Positions 9,824 through 20,790 of a DNA stretch of 39,434 nucleotides are shown here, in pieces. This DNA comes from Deltaproteobacteria bacterium (lineage in GTDB: Bacteria > Desulfobacterota > Desulfobulbia > Desulfobulbales > BM004). The DNA is taken from contig JAHEID010000005.1 in the NCBI GenBank assembly GCA_024639555.1, forward strand, positions 1-39,434, written 5' to 3'. Each line of letters begins with the position of its first letter. Position 1 is the stretch's first letter. Position numbers and translations under genes: made by a program. The notes beneath the pieces are model-generated. The model did not search any database and was not told where the DNA came from. It was given only the letters and a program-made list of their open reading frames with translations.

Positions 9824-10059
9824 TCCATGTCCTGAAAGGAACACTATAGCCGCTGTGAGCCGATGCAGTTCGGTAAGGGAAACTGGAGGTATTGAACAGG
9901 AACAGCGAGTGTTGATGTCCCTTGAAGGTGCTTTACCCGGAGCTCGAGGATTATGCTTATGCGGATTCTTCACTTACCTGCTGCGGGGTTAGCACCCTTA
10001 CTACAGGGCATAAATGAGCGAATGTGGTATAAGTAACAGCCTGACCTGAATAATTTCTC

Positions 10060-10075
10060 CGCGGTTTACACCGCG
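10060..10075. other. Intergenic hairpin CGCGGT-TTAC-ACCGCG, adjacent to a longer GTGTGC/GCACAC stem (10075-10080 / 10110-10115)
   Basis: Perfect 6-bp inverted repeat with 4-nt loop; no adjacent T-run. Confidence 0.5.
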
Positions 10076-10115
10076 TGTGCGCAGGCGGCTGCAGGGAGTT
10101 TAACGTGCGGCACAC

Positions 10116-10304
10116 TTAATCAATATTTTCAAGGTAATCCTTGAGTTTTTCAAGCAGGCTCTCCGGGAGTTCTTCTTTGTAGAGAAATGCCTGGGCTTCC
10201 TCACCGGTGATCAGTTGCTTGATCTCAAGCGGCAGTGACCGCAAGACTGCCATTCTTTGCGGGTCGGGTTTTTCCTTTCTGGGCCCGATATGTCCATTAT
10301 TCAT
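10116..10304 (-). CDS. Small hypothetical protein (62 aa)
   Basis: Short ORF 19 nt downstream of the XRE/Cys-rich gene on the same strand; plausible amphipathic composition; no clear Shine-Dalgarno. Confidence 0.5.
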   Translation of the reverse strand: MNNGHIGPRKEKPDPQRMAVLRSLPLEIKQLITGEEAQAFLYKEELPESLLEKLKDYLENID

Positions 10305-10323
10305 TGTTTATCACACAAAGCAG

Positions 10324-10698
10324 CTACAAAAGATCATTCATTACAATACATTCACGGCAGATTTTCATTTTTTCCTTCCAGTTCTTTTGGGCTTTGCATT
10401 CGCAGATGGTGCCATTTACCAGCCAGCAGAATCTGCCGGCATTATACTCATAGGCCGGACATTCTTTGCGGCGCTTCGGGGGACATTTTTTTATGGTCCA
10501 ACAGTGCTTGGCCAGGGCAAGATTTCCTCTTTTTCGTGATAAAAGGAAAAACATCTGCCGTTCCACATGCGTTGGAATTGAGCGCCAACCCTGCTCATAG
10601 CTGTATATGGCTTTCACTGAAACGCCGAGAAGCTGTGACATTTCCTTCTGGGTCTTGTCAAGCCTCGTCCGCGCCGCCACAAACTCTTCTTTTTCCAC
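10324..10698 (-). CDS. XRE-type helix-turn-helix protein with C-terminal cysteine-rich ('two-CW'-like) domain
   Basis: HTH 'TRLDKTQKEMSQLLGVSVKAIYSYEQGWRSIP'; C-terminus 'HCWTIKKCPPKRRKECPAYEYNAGRFCWLVNGTICECKAQKNWKEKMKICREC' with 8 Cys including two CW pairs. Confidence 0.8.
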   Translation of the reverse strand: MEKEEFVAARTRLDKTQKEMSQLLGVSVKAIYSYEQGWRSIPTHVERQMFFLLSRKRGNLALAKHCWTIKKCPPKRRKECPAYEYNAGRFCWLVNGTICECKAQKNWKEKMKICRECIVMNDLL

Positions 10699-10756
10699 CT
10701 CTACCTCCAGATATTATGGTTTTGCGTCTTGTGTATTTTGAACCATGCGGAGTGCA

Positions 10757-12067
10757 TTATGCCATAGAAAAGCTTTCAGGGAAAGAGGCTTTTGCGATGG
10801 GGAGTTCCGACCACCGTGTCGTGTAGGCAGGCGACTTTTTCATCTGGCGGAAATGCCATTCCTTGGCAAGCCCGGCAGCAGCGGGCTGGATGGTGTCACG
10901 ACCCCAGCGCCTGTTGATCTCGTCCACTGCTTTCATGAGAGAGGCCTCATTGCATGGCGCTGGCGTATGGAAAAGGCGCAACTGTTCATAGTTTTCAGGC
11001 ACAAGACCATTCAGCAGCACGCCGGCTTTCTGGTAGCGATAACCGGGCCGGTATATGGCATTAAGGGATGTGAGGGCAACCTTGATCAGTGTTGCAGTGT
11101 GGGACGAGGGTGCCGGCAGCGTAAAAATTCGTCTGTTGCAGTATTGCGGAGCATCTTTTTTGAAACTGTTGGTGCGGATAAAGACGTCAACAATGGTGGT
11201 GCGGAGACCTTCATGGCGTAGTTTACAGGCTGCCTGCGTGGTATAGGTAGCAACGGCCTCCTGCAGGTCGCCCAGTGTGTACACCGGCTGTCCGAATGAC
11301 CTGGAAGTGCAGATTGATTTCTTGGCCGGCCCTGTTTTTTCCAGGGAAATGCAGGGAATACCACGCAGCTCCATAGCCGTCCGCAACCCGGTAACAGTCA
11401 ACTGCTTCCTGATCCAGGTGTCGGCGCAGTTTTTAAGTTCCAGCGCCGTGTGGATGGAGTGCTTTTTTAAGCGGGCAGCGTGGCGGCGCCCTATGCCCCA
11501 TATATCACCAACAGGCACTGCAGCCAGCAGTCTGTCTACAGGCTGCTGCTCGGTAATGACGAATATGCCGGCCGCTGAAGGGTTTTTCTTGGCAAACCGG
11601 TTGGCAATTTTTGCCAGGGTCTTGGTGGGGCCGAAACCGATGGAAACCGGTATACCGGTATGCTTCTGCACCGTAGTCTTAAGAGAGCGGCCCCAGCTTT
11701 CAAGATCACGATGTCTTCCTGTCGGAAGCCTGATGAAAGCCTCGTCAATGGAATAGACTTCAACATCCGGCTCCAACTGCATGAGGATGTCCATGACCCG
11801 CTGGGAGATATCGCCGTACAGCGGGTAATTGGAGGAGAAGACCGCGACATCGTGTTTGCGGATGAGGAGTTCCTGTTTGAAATAGGGCGTGCCCATGCCA
11901 ATGCCAAGGGCCTTGGCCTCATTGGAGCGGGCAATGATACAGCCATCGTTGTTGGAAAGCACCACCACCGGCCTGTTCGTCAGATCCGGCCGGAAAAGAC
12001 GTTCGCAGGAGGCATAAAAATTGTTGCAGTCCATGAGCCCGAACATTTCAGAGGCTGTGAATGGCAT
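10757..12067 (-). CDS. umuC: Y-family DNA polymerase V catalytic subunit
   Basis: 'FGLMDCNNFYASCERLFRPDLTNRPVVVLSNNDGCIIARSNEAKALGIGMG', 'EVYSIDEAF', 'SIGFGPTKTLAKIANRFAKK'. Start at MPFTASEMFGLMD (12067) preferred over the open-frame start at 12109. Confidence 0.95.
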   Translation of the reverse strand: MPFTASEMFGLMDCNNFYASCERLFRPDLTNRPVVVLSNNDGCIIARSNEAKALGIGMGTPYFKQELLIRKHDVAVFSSNYPLYGDISQRVMDILMQLEPDVEVYSIDEAFIRLPTGRHRDLESWGRSLKTTVQKHTGIPVSIGFGPTKTLAKIANRFAKKNPSAAGIFVITEQQPVDRLLAAVPVGDIWGIGRRHAARLKKHSIHTALELKNCADTWIRKQLTVTGLRTAMELRGIPCISLEKTGPAKKSICTSRSFGQPVYTLGDLQEAVATYTTQAACKLRHEGLRTTIVDVFIRTNSFKKDAPQYCNRRIFTLPAPSSHTATLIKVALTSLNAIYRPGYRYQKAGVLLNGLVPENYEQLRLFHTPAPCNEASLMKAVDEINRRWGRDTIQPAAAGLAKEWHFRQMKKSPAYTTRWSELPIAKASFPESFSMA

Positions 12068-12503
12068 AGATCGCAACTCCCCATATTTCCAACGGTGTCT
12101 CCTCGTCAATTTCCAGGTCCGGGTAGTCGGGGTTTTCGGCAGCCAGGCGGCAGGAAGCCTTGTTTTTTATCAGTCGTTTGACCGTCAACTCGCCATTGAC
12201 CACTGCGATGACAATGCTGCCGTTGCAAGGCTCGAGGGAGCGGTCGACAATGAGGATGTCATTGTCATTGATTCCGGCACCAAGCATAGAGTCCCCTGCC
12301 ACCCTTACAAAAAAGGTGGCAGCCGGATTTTTGACCAGGTGTTCATTGAGGTCGAGTTTGCGGTCAAGGTAGTCATCTGCAGGGGAGGGGAATCCTGCGG
12401 AAACCCCGGAAAGAAAGAGCGGCCGATGCAGAGCGGTCCCGCAGCCTGCAGGAAAAATTGCCTTGATCGAGGAAGTTTTTTTGATGTGCAGACGTGTATT
12501 CAT
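12048..12503 (-). CDS. umuD: UmuD-like S24 autopeptidase, polymerase V accessory subunit
   Basis: Putative self-cleavage region 'SAGFPSPADDY'; catalytic Ser in 'RVAGDSMLGAGI' and Lys in 'GELTVKRL'; overlaps umuC. Confidence 0.94.
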   Translation of the reverse strand: MNTRLHIKKTSSIKAIFPAGCGTALHRPLFLSGVSAGFPSPADDYLDRKLDLNEHLVKNPAATFFVRVAGDSMLGAGINDNDILIVDRSLEPCNGSIVIAVVNGELTVKRLIKNKASCRLAAENPDYPDLEIDEETPLEIWGVAIYAIHSL

Positions 12504-13708
12504 TTTTTCCCGAGAGCTTCAAGCAATTCCGGGGTGGGATGCCCGTCAGCCGGCAGTTTTGCTGTGCGCTGAAATTTCCTTATGGCCTGCCGGGTCTGTG
12601 AACCGATAACGCCGTCGACCGGACCTGGCTCAAAGCCCTGGGCTGAAAGGAGTTCCTGGATTTTCGCAACCTGGTTGCGGCTGAGCTGCTGTTCCGAGGC
12701 TGGACGGGCTGCTGCAAGGGGACCTTTGCCGGATATCCGGTCGGCAAGGTGCCCAACTGCAATGGCATAGAGATCGGACCGGTTCCACTGCAGAATGGTA
12801 CGGTAGTTATTATAAACGAGGAAGGCAGGGCCTGCATGTCCTGCAGGCAGGAGAAGGGAACCTTTTATGTTCACCCTGGGTAGATCATCGCCATTGATCT
12901 TTCGTACCCCGAGGATCTGCCATGCCGCCAGGGTCTTTTCCACCTCAAACCCTGTCAGTTCGAGATTGAAACCCGGCGGAAGCCTTACTTCACGACCCCA
13001 GGTTTTGTCTCCCTGCCAGCCGGATTCGGACAGAAAGTTTGCCGCAGACGCAAACACGTCCGGCAGGCTGTACCAGATATCCCGCCTGCCGTCACCATCC
13101 GCATCAACAGCAAAACGGACGAATGTGGAGGGCATGAACTGGGGCTGTCCCATGGCACCTGCCCAGGAACCGGTCATGTCATTTGTGGAAATATGCCCGG
13201 CGTCAATGATTGAAAGTGCTGCGAACAGTTCGGCGCGGAAAAAAGCGCTTCTTCTCGGGTCATGGGCCAAGGTTGCCAGCGAGCCAATAACCGGAAAACT
13301 TCCAAGATAGTTGCCGAAGTTGGTTTCCAGCCCCCAGAAGGCCACGAGAAAGCGGGGTTGGACGCCATACTGTTTTTCAATACTCTCAAGAAGTTCCGCA
13401 TGAAGCTCAAGGAGCATGCGTCCCCGTTCAATCCGGCTTTCTGTTACACGTGAGTCAAGGTAGCCCCAGAATGTCTGGGTAAATTCCGGCTGTCTTCTGT
13501 CCAGTTCAATGATCCGGGGAATAGGCTGGAGATTATCCAGCGCCTCATGCAGGGTTGCTTCGCTGATGCCCTTAGTCCGGGCCTCCTGCCGCAAACCCTT
13601 CAGCCAGCTGGAAAATTCCTCGCTGCATTGACCTGGCTGGCCCAGGGCGGAAAGGGTGGCTACAATAATAACGAAGATGAGTATGTATTTTTTCAAGACC
13701 TGGACCAT
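12500..13708 (-). CDS. MltB-family lytic murein transglycosylase with signal peptide and C-terminal PG_binding_1 domain
   Basis: 'FWGLETNFGNYLGSFPVIGSLATLA', 'SWAGAMGQPQFMPSTF', 'ADGDGRRDIW'; C-terminal 'IQELLSAQGFEPGPVDGVIGSQTRQAIRKFQ'. ATG at 13708 preferred; ORF open from a TTG at 13738. Confidence 0.93.
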   Translation of the reverse strand: MVQVLKKYILIFVIIVATLSALGQPGQCSEEFSSWLKGLRQEARTKGISEATLHEALDNLQPIPRIIELDRRQPEFTQTFWGYLDSRVTESRIERGRMLLELHAELLESIEKQYGVQPRFLVAFWGLETNFGNYLGSFPVIGSLATLAHDPRRSAFFRAELFAALSIIDAGHISTNDMTGSWAGAMGQPQFMPSTFVRFAVDADGDGRRDIWYSLPDVFASAANFLSESGWQGDKTWGREVRLPPGFNLELTGFEVEKTLAAWQILGVRKINGDDLPRVNIKGSLLLPAGHAGPAFLVYNNYRTILQWNRSDLYAIAVGHLADRISGKGPLAAARPASEQQLSRNQVAKIQELLSAQGFEPGPVDGVIGSQTRQAIRKFQRTAKLPADGHPTPELLEALGKK

Positions 13709-13809
13709 GTGCTCGGGTTGCTCTTGACAAGTAATCAACCGGGAGAATCAGACTTATATATACAATAAAGATTCATATTTTCCCAAGGTTAATGGCTTGC
13801 TCCATAGAA

Positions 13810-14667
13810 TTAAACGTATGGCGCAACAGTGCTGAACCCATGGAGCAAAGCGGTAAGGTCCCGGTGAAGAAGGGTGTTTGATGCCAGGAGTTCAGGGATG
13901 AATGGCGAAAACGGAGAACCGTTAAAGTTTGAAAGTATGCCGCCGGCCTCTTCAACCAGTAAATTTCCGGCAGCAGTATCCCAGGGTTTGAGTCCGGCCT
14001 CCCAGAATGCGTCCAATCTGCCGCAGGCGAGGTATGCCAGGTCCAGTGCAGCGGCACCAGGTCTTCGCACTCCTTGCGAATGTGTCAAGACTGCCTTAAG
14101 CATAGCCAGAATGGAGTCAGTTCTTTCCTGGATATTATAGGGAAAGCCCGTCGCAACCAGTGCATTTTGCAGCGAAGAAACTTCAGACACTTTTATACGC
14201 CGGTCATTCAACCATGCGCCTCCAGCACGTGTAGCACAGAACAGTTCCTTCTGAATGGGACTGTAAATGACTCCCACATGGCTTCTACCCCTTTCATATA
14301 GGGCAATGGAGACAGCAAACCAGGGAAAATTGTGGGCAAAATTTGTGGTGCCGTCAAGGGGATCAATGATCCAGACAGGTTCTTCGGGTATCTTTTCATA
14401 CGAGGCAAACGATTCTTCAGAAAGGACTTTTATTTCAGGCAATGTGTCCCGCAGGACATCAAGAATCAATTCTTCTGCAGCCAAATCTGCTTCGGTTACC
14501 AGATCTATGGCGCCCTTGTGGCGAATTTGATGCGGCTTACCATAACGCTCCTGCAGAACAGTTCCTGCCTTTAGCGCTGCCTCTGTTGCTACTCTGAGCA
14601 GATTTTGCAAGTCCGGAGTGCGACAGTGCTCTAAACAATGTTCAATTGTCGTTGCCGTGTTCCGCAT
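13810..14667 (-). CDS. Inositol monophosphatase family protein (SuhB-like)
   Basis: 'KGAIDLVTEADLAAEELI', 'VWIIDPLDGTTNFAHNFPWFAVSIAL', 'KPWDTAAGNLLVEEAGG'. Internal ATG at 14667 is likely; ORF open from 14688. Confidence 0.92.
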   Translation of the reverse strand: MRNTATTIEHCLEHCRTPDLQNLLRVATEAALKAGTVLQERYGKPHQIRHKGAIDLVTEADLAAEELILDVLRDTLPEIKVLSEESFASYEKIPEEPVWIIDPLDGTTNFAHNFPWFAVSIALYERGRSHVGVIYSPIQKELFCATRAGGAWLNDRRIKVSEVSSLQNALVATGFPYNIQERTDSILAMLKAVLTHSQGVRRPGAAALDLAYLACGRLDAFWEAGLKPWDTAAGNLLVEEAGGILSNFNGSPFSPFIPELLASNTLLHRDLTALLHGFSTVAPYV

Positions 14668-15601
14668 GTCTGATTTTTTCCCAGGCATCTTGCAAAGATT
14701 TCCTGTTTGGAAAAGTGATTGAAAGGATCATTGAATCATCTTCAAAGAAAGGGGTATGCACAACTGAAACATTTTTGGGTAATTGCATTGCAGCAATGAA
14801 GTGCCTGAATTCTTCGGCCGCCTGACTGGATCGTGGCATATGCTTGCGCGATAACCAGAGCATCAGGTTTTTGGTTTTCTGCGGCGGGTTTGCATCCTGA
14901 TGGTGAAGGATTCCATGCACCTCTTCATTGTCGAGCAATGCTGCTATACTTATATTGCCACGGCTGGCTAACTCTCTGCATACGTTCAGCAGTTTTCTCT
15001 GGAAACTGAAGCTAAGCCGCAGGGATGTTATTATTTTAAAAAGGGCCATCCTGTCTTGAGGAGATAATAAAATAAAGTCATAAGCAACTGTTTCATTTAT
15101 CTGTCCATGATGAATACTGCGGCGAATCGGGTCTTCAAGGTCAAACAGCTTAAGGGTGTACTTTATGGAAAACGAATCAGGTGCAAGCCCCAAATGCGGC
15201 AGAAACTCACTGATAATTTGACTTTCATCAATAATTTTAGTTATTTTTTGCAGGAAAATAGCTTTTTCAATCGTTGTGAACTCCCGGGTAAGTTGAATTT
15301 CTTCAAGCAGAAGAGAAAAAATGTCAACCTCTGGAACATGAGGGGAAATGACCAGGCAGGCACATGTGCTTTCTGCGTTAAGCGATTGAAAGGCCAGTAA
15401 TCTTTTCCTGCCTGATACAATATTATAAAAGCCCGGAGCAATTTTTCTGATAATAGGGGGCCGCAGAATTCCATGCCTGGAAATTGATTTATTGAGTGTT
15501 TCATCAGGAACGATATCCCGCTCCGGAGAGATAGAGTAAGAGAAATCGTCAAAGTCAATCTGCGAAAGAGCAATGTTTTTAAAGTTGAGGATTGGGCTCA
15601 T
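14642..15601 (-). CDS. ParB/Srx-like N-terminal domain protein without adjacent ParA
   Basis: 'DETLNKSISRHGILRPPIIRKIAPGFYNIVSGRKRLLAFQSL' resembles ParB box I/II; remainder weakly ParB-like. Confidence 0.75.
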   Translation of the reverse strand: MSPILNFKNIALSQIDFDDFSYSISPERDIVPDETLNKSISRHGILRPPIIRKIAPGFYNIVSGRKRLLAFQSLNAESTCACLVISPHVPEVDIFSLLLEEIQLTREFTTIEKAIFLQKITKIIDESQIISEFLPHLGLAPDSFSIKYTLKLFDLEDPIRRSIHHGQINETVAYDFILLSPQDRMALFKIITSLRLSFSFQRKLLNVCRELASRGNISIAALLDNEEVHGILHHQDANPPQKTKNLMLWLSRKHMPRSSQAAEEFRHFIAAMQLPKNVSVVHTPFFEDDSMILSITFPNRKSLQDAWEKIRHAEHGNDN

Positions 15602-15624
15602 GGTGACACGGGAAAAAATTAAAA

Positions 15625-15654
15625 AGGAGGTGTTCCCATAACGGGAAACCTCCT
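15625..15654 (-). terminator. Rho-independent terminator-like hairpin between ihfA-like and parB-like genes
   Basis: Minus strand reads AGGAGGTTTCCC-GTTAT-GGGAACACCTCCT then TTTTTAATTTTTT. Confidence 0.8.
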
Positions 15655-15714
15655 AAAATGATAAAGCAGGGAAACAACAAAAACCGGATAAGCTATTTGC
15701 TTTTGTAAGGGGCG

Positions 15715-15999
15715 CTAATCATTAATTTTTGTGCGCAATATCCCTGAAGGTTTAAACGTGATCACCCGTCTTGGTTCAAGGATAAGCTCTTTGCCGGTCT
15801 GAGGATTTCTTCCCCGCCTGGCATTTTTATCCTTGACGTTGAATTTCCCAAAACCGCTGATTAAAAGTTCTTCCCCACTGGATAAACAATTCTTCATTGT
15901 ACTCAACAGGGCCTCAACAGCGTGGGTAGCCTGGGCTTTTGTCAGGTTGTTATGACTTTTATATACCTTTTGGACAAGGTCAGCCTTTGTAAGAGTCAT
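15715..15999 (-). CDS. ihfA: HU/IHF family DNA-binding protein, IHF alpha-like
   Basis: 'LTKADLVQKVYKSHNNLTKAQATHAVEALL', 'LLISGFGKFNVKDKNARRGRNPQTGKELILEPRRVITFKPS'; strong SD AAAAAAGGAGGA upstream of ATG at 15999. Confidence 0.9.
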   Translation of the reverse strand: MTLTKADLVQKVYKSHNNLTKAQATHAVEALLSTMKNCLSSGEELLISGFGKFNVKDKNARRGRNPQTGKELILEPRRVITFKPSGILRTKIND

Positions 16000-16221
16000 A
16001 TACCAGGGTCCTCCTTTTTTGGATAATATAATGTACAACTAATCAAAATTACTGGTATTTGTCAAGAACTGAAAAAAATTAGTTCCTTTTGCTATAAACC
16101 AATAATTTATCTTTGATGCACACCGGGACCTGTGCAGGTGTTTTTTGCTCTGCTATGAACTGCAGAAAGAAGCCCGGCTTTAGACAATCATAGTTTGGCA
16201 GGCGTAACGGGCCGGTACTCG

Positions 16222-18760
<2,539 letters not shown>

Positions 18761-19081
18761 GATTTCCTCACTTCAGGTGAATTTTCAGCTAACAGGAAAT
18801 AAAAAAAGAAGATTTCATCATATCCCTATGTAACAAGTTTTTAATATTAAACGAAATAATATATTAAAACAATAGTACAAATGATCTTGTTTGATGCAAA
18901 AAAATGCCCAATTAACTTAGTTGACAAGATGTAAATGATTTAATAAAATATTGTGTTTTGCATTTGCAATCAAACGGGCCTGATTCGGCCAACTGTTATT
19001 AATGCAAAGATTAAGCCATTGTTTCATTTTTGAGAATATAAAAATTGCTTATAAATATTTTTTTTGAAGGAGTCAGATATC

Positions 19082-19297
19082 ATGCAGAGTTTCTTTAAGC
19101 CTATAATTGAAAAATGTGATGGTTGTGAGAGAATAATTGCTGAAGACAATGAAAGATTTTGTAAAACCTATGCAAATCCAGAGGCCAAATGGCGAAACGG
19201 CTTTTGCAATTTTGCCACCCACGCCAAACCGGAAATAATTGTCCAGAAAGTTAGAGTAAATCCGCTGAAGGCATCGAAAAGGGCCACAGGCAACTAA
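19082..19297 (+). CDS. Small PxxKW-family cysteine-rich protein
   Basis: 'EKCDGCERIIAEDNERFCKTYANPEAKWRNGFCNFATHAK' carries the PxxKW-type motif with Cys residues; start at MQSFF (19082) preferred, ORF open from 19064. Confidence 0.75.
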   Translation: MQSFFKPIIEKCDGCERIIAEDNERFCKTYANPEAKWRNGFCNFATHAKPEIIVQKVRVNPLKASKRATGN

Positions 19298-19327
19298 TAC
19301 ACCTTCTTAGTATCCTATCAAATTTCC

Positions 19328-19362
19328 AAAAGCTCCTTCCAGAATCTCTGGAGGGAGCTTTT
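19328..19362. terminator. Bidirectional terminator-like hairpin between convergent PxxKW gene and ugd
   Basis: AAAAGCTCCTTCCAGA-ATC-TCTGGAGGGAGCTTTT: 16-bp stem (one G:T) with 3-nt loop, A/T tracts at the base. Confidence 0.82.
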
Positions 19363-19379
19363 GGGTTTCGATAAAAAGA

Positions 19380-20690
19380 TCAGGATCTCCCGACCCCAAA
19401 ATATGAAAAGCCAAGTTCCTTCATACTTTCAGGTTCATATACGTTCCGTAGATCAACAAACACGGCAGTTCTCATGAGGGACTTAATTCTTTCGAGGTCA
19501 AGTGCCCGGTACTGATTCCATTCCGTCATCAGAACCAAAGCATCAGCGCCATCACAGACCTGGTATGGATCCTCCATGTATTCAATTCCTGTAGGCAGAT
19601 ACTGTCTCGCCTCTTTCATCCCCTGGGGGTCATGAACTTTTATTTTGGCTCCCTTTTCAAGAAGGACAGGCAAAATTGTCAGGGAAGGAGCATCCCGCAT
19701 GTCATCTGTTTCAGGTTTGAAGGTAAGGCCTATGATACCAATTGTCTTTCCAGTCTCATTACCCCCCAGGGAATCACGGATTTTCTTGATCATCCGTGCT
19801 TTTTGTGCAGAATTCACTTCCACGGCAGCTTCGACAATACGTGCTCCGGTCCCCTGTTCCTGGGCCATCCTGATAAGGGCAAGGGTGTCTTTGGGAAAAC
19901 ATGATCCTCCGTATCCAGGGCCTGGATGCAGAAATTTTGAGCCAATCCGACCGTCTAGGCCTATGGCTTTGACCAGCGTTATTACATCTGCGCCAAGATT
20001 TTCACATAAAGTTGCTATTTCATTGATATAGCTGATCTTGACCGCAAGAAAAGCATTTGCTGCATATTTAATCAGTTCAGCTGTTTCAATATTTGCCTGC
20101 ACAATAGGTGTTTCGATAAGGTAGAGGGATTTGTAAATCTCTCGCAGAACATCTGCAGCGCGTTCGGTTTCCACCCCGATCACCACTCTGTCCGGCCGCA
20201 TGAAGTCATTGATTGCAGCACCCTCACGGAGAAACTCAGGATTAGATGCAATGTCAAAATCTGCACTCGGGTTTGTTTCTCTGATAATTCTGGCAATCTG
20301 CCGGGCTGTGCCAACGGGGGCCGTGCTTTTATTAACTATCAGTGTATAGCCTGCCAGAAGCGGTGCGATCTCCCTGGCGGCTTCGTAGATAAAGGAAAGG
20401 TCTGCATACCCGTCCCCTCGCCTGGTTGACGGCGTGCCAACCGCAATAAATATCGTTTCAGCCCAGGGGACCGCCTTATTTGCATCAGTGTCAAACCTTA
20501 AACGCTTTTCCTGGACGTTTTTCTGAACAAGATTCTGTAAACCCGGCTCATAGATCGGGATTGCCCCTGACTGCAGCTCCCTGATTTTACGGCTGTCCTT
20601 ATCAATACAAATGATCTCGTGTCCAAACTCAGAAAAGCAGGCACCGGATACGAGTCCGACATAGCCTGTACCAATGATAGTTATTTTCAT
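19380..20690 (-). CDS. ugd: UDP-glucose 6-dehydrogenase / nucleotide-sugar dehydrogenase
   Basis: 'MKITIIGTGYVGLVSGACFSEFGHEIICIDKD', 'FLHPGPGYGGSCFPKDTLAL', 'GLTFKPETDDMRDAPSL'. Confidence 0.95.
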   Translation of the reverse strand: MKITIIGTGYVGLVSGACFSEFGHEIICIDKDSRKIRELQSGAIPIYEPGLQNLVQKNVQEKRLRFDTDANKAVPWAETIFIAVGTPSTRRGDGYADLSFIYEAAREIAPLLAGYTLIVNKSTAPVGTARQIARIIRETNPSADFDIASNPEFLREGAAINDFMRPDRVVIGVETERAADVLREIYKSLYLIETPIVQANIETAELIKYAANAFLAVKISYINEIATLCENLGADVITLVKAIGLDGRIGSKFLHPGPGYGGSCFPKDTLALIRMAQEQGTGARIVEAAVEVNSAQKARMIKKIRDSLGGNETGKTIGIIGLTFKPETDDMRDAPSLTILPVLLEKGAKIKVHDPQGMKEARQYLPTGIEYMEDPYQVCDGADALVLMTEWNQYRALDLERIKSLMRTAVFVDLRNVYEPESMKELGFSYFGVGRS

Positions 20691-20790
20691 CTATAACCCC
20701 CGGTTGCGATAATTTTTAACTTTTATGGATAAATTTGAGACAACTATCTATAAAAATGATTATATTTTTCACGGCATATTATTGCAAAGA

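Noticed and set aside
9770-9973. 67-aa minus-strand ORF in the 9824-10115 gap
   Set aside because: Overlaps the end of the DUF4177-like gene antisense, no family similarity recognised, composition not convincing.
10257-10826. 189-aa plus-strand ORF
   Set aside because: Lies antisense to the XRE/Cys-rich gene and the end of umuC, both with recognisable domains; no family motif in the translated ORF.
11277-12572. Plus-strand ORFs of 159-183 aa over umuC/umuD
   Set aside because: Antisense shadows of clearly recognisable umuD/umuC coding sequence.
13709-13800. LexA/SOS box upstream of the mltB-umuDC cluster
   Set aside because: No E. coli-type CTGT-N8-ACAG match; the nearest TTGT...GTCT segment is too degenerate, and the clade LexA motif is not known to me.
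16118-16146. Terminator-like hairpin with T-run on the plus strand (ACCTGTGCAGGTGTTTTTT)
   Set aside because: No plus-strand gene upstream to terminate and the T-run is on the wrong side for the minus-strand eno/ihfA genes; left unassigned.
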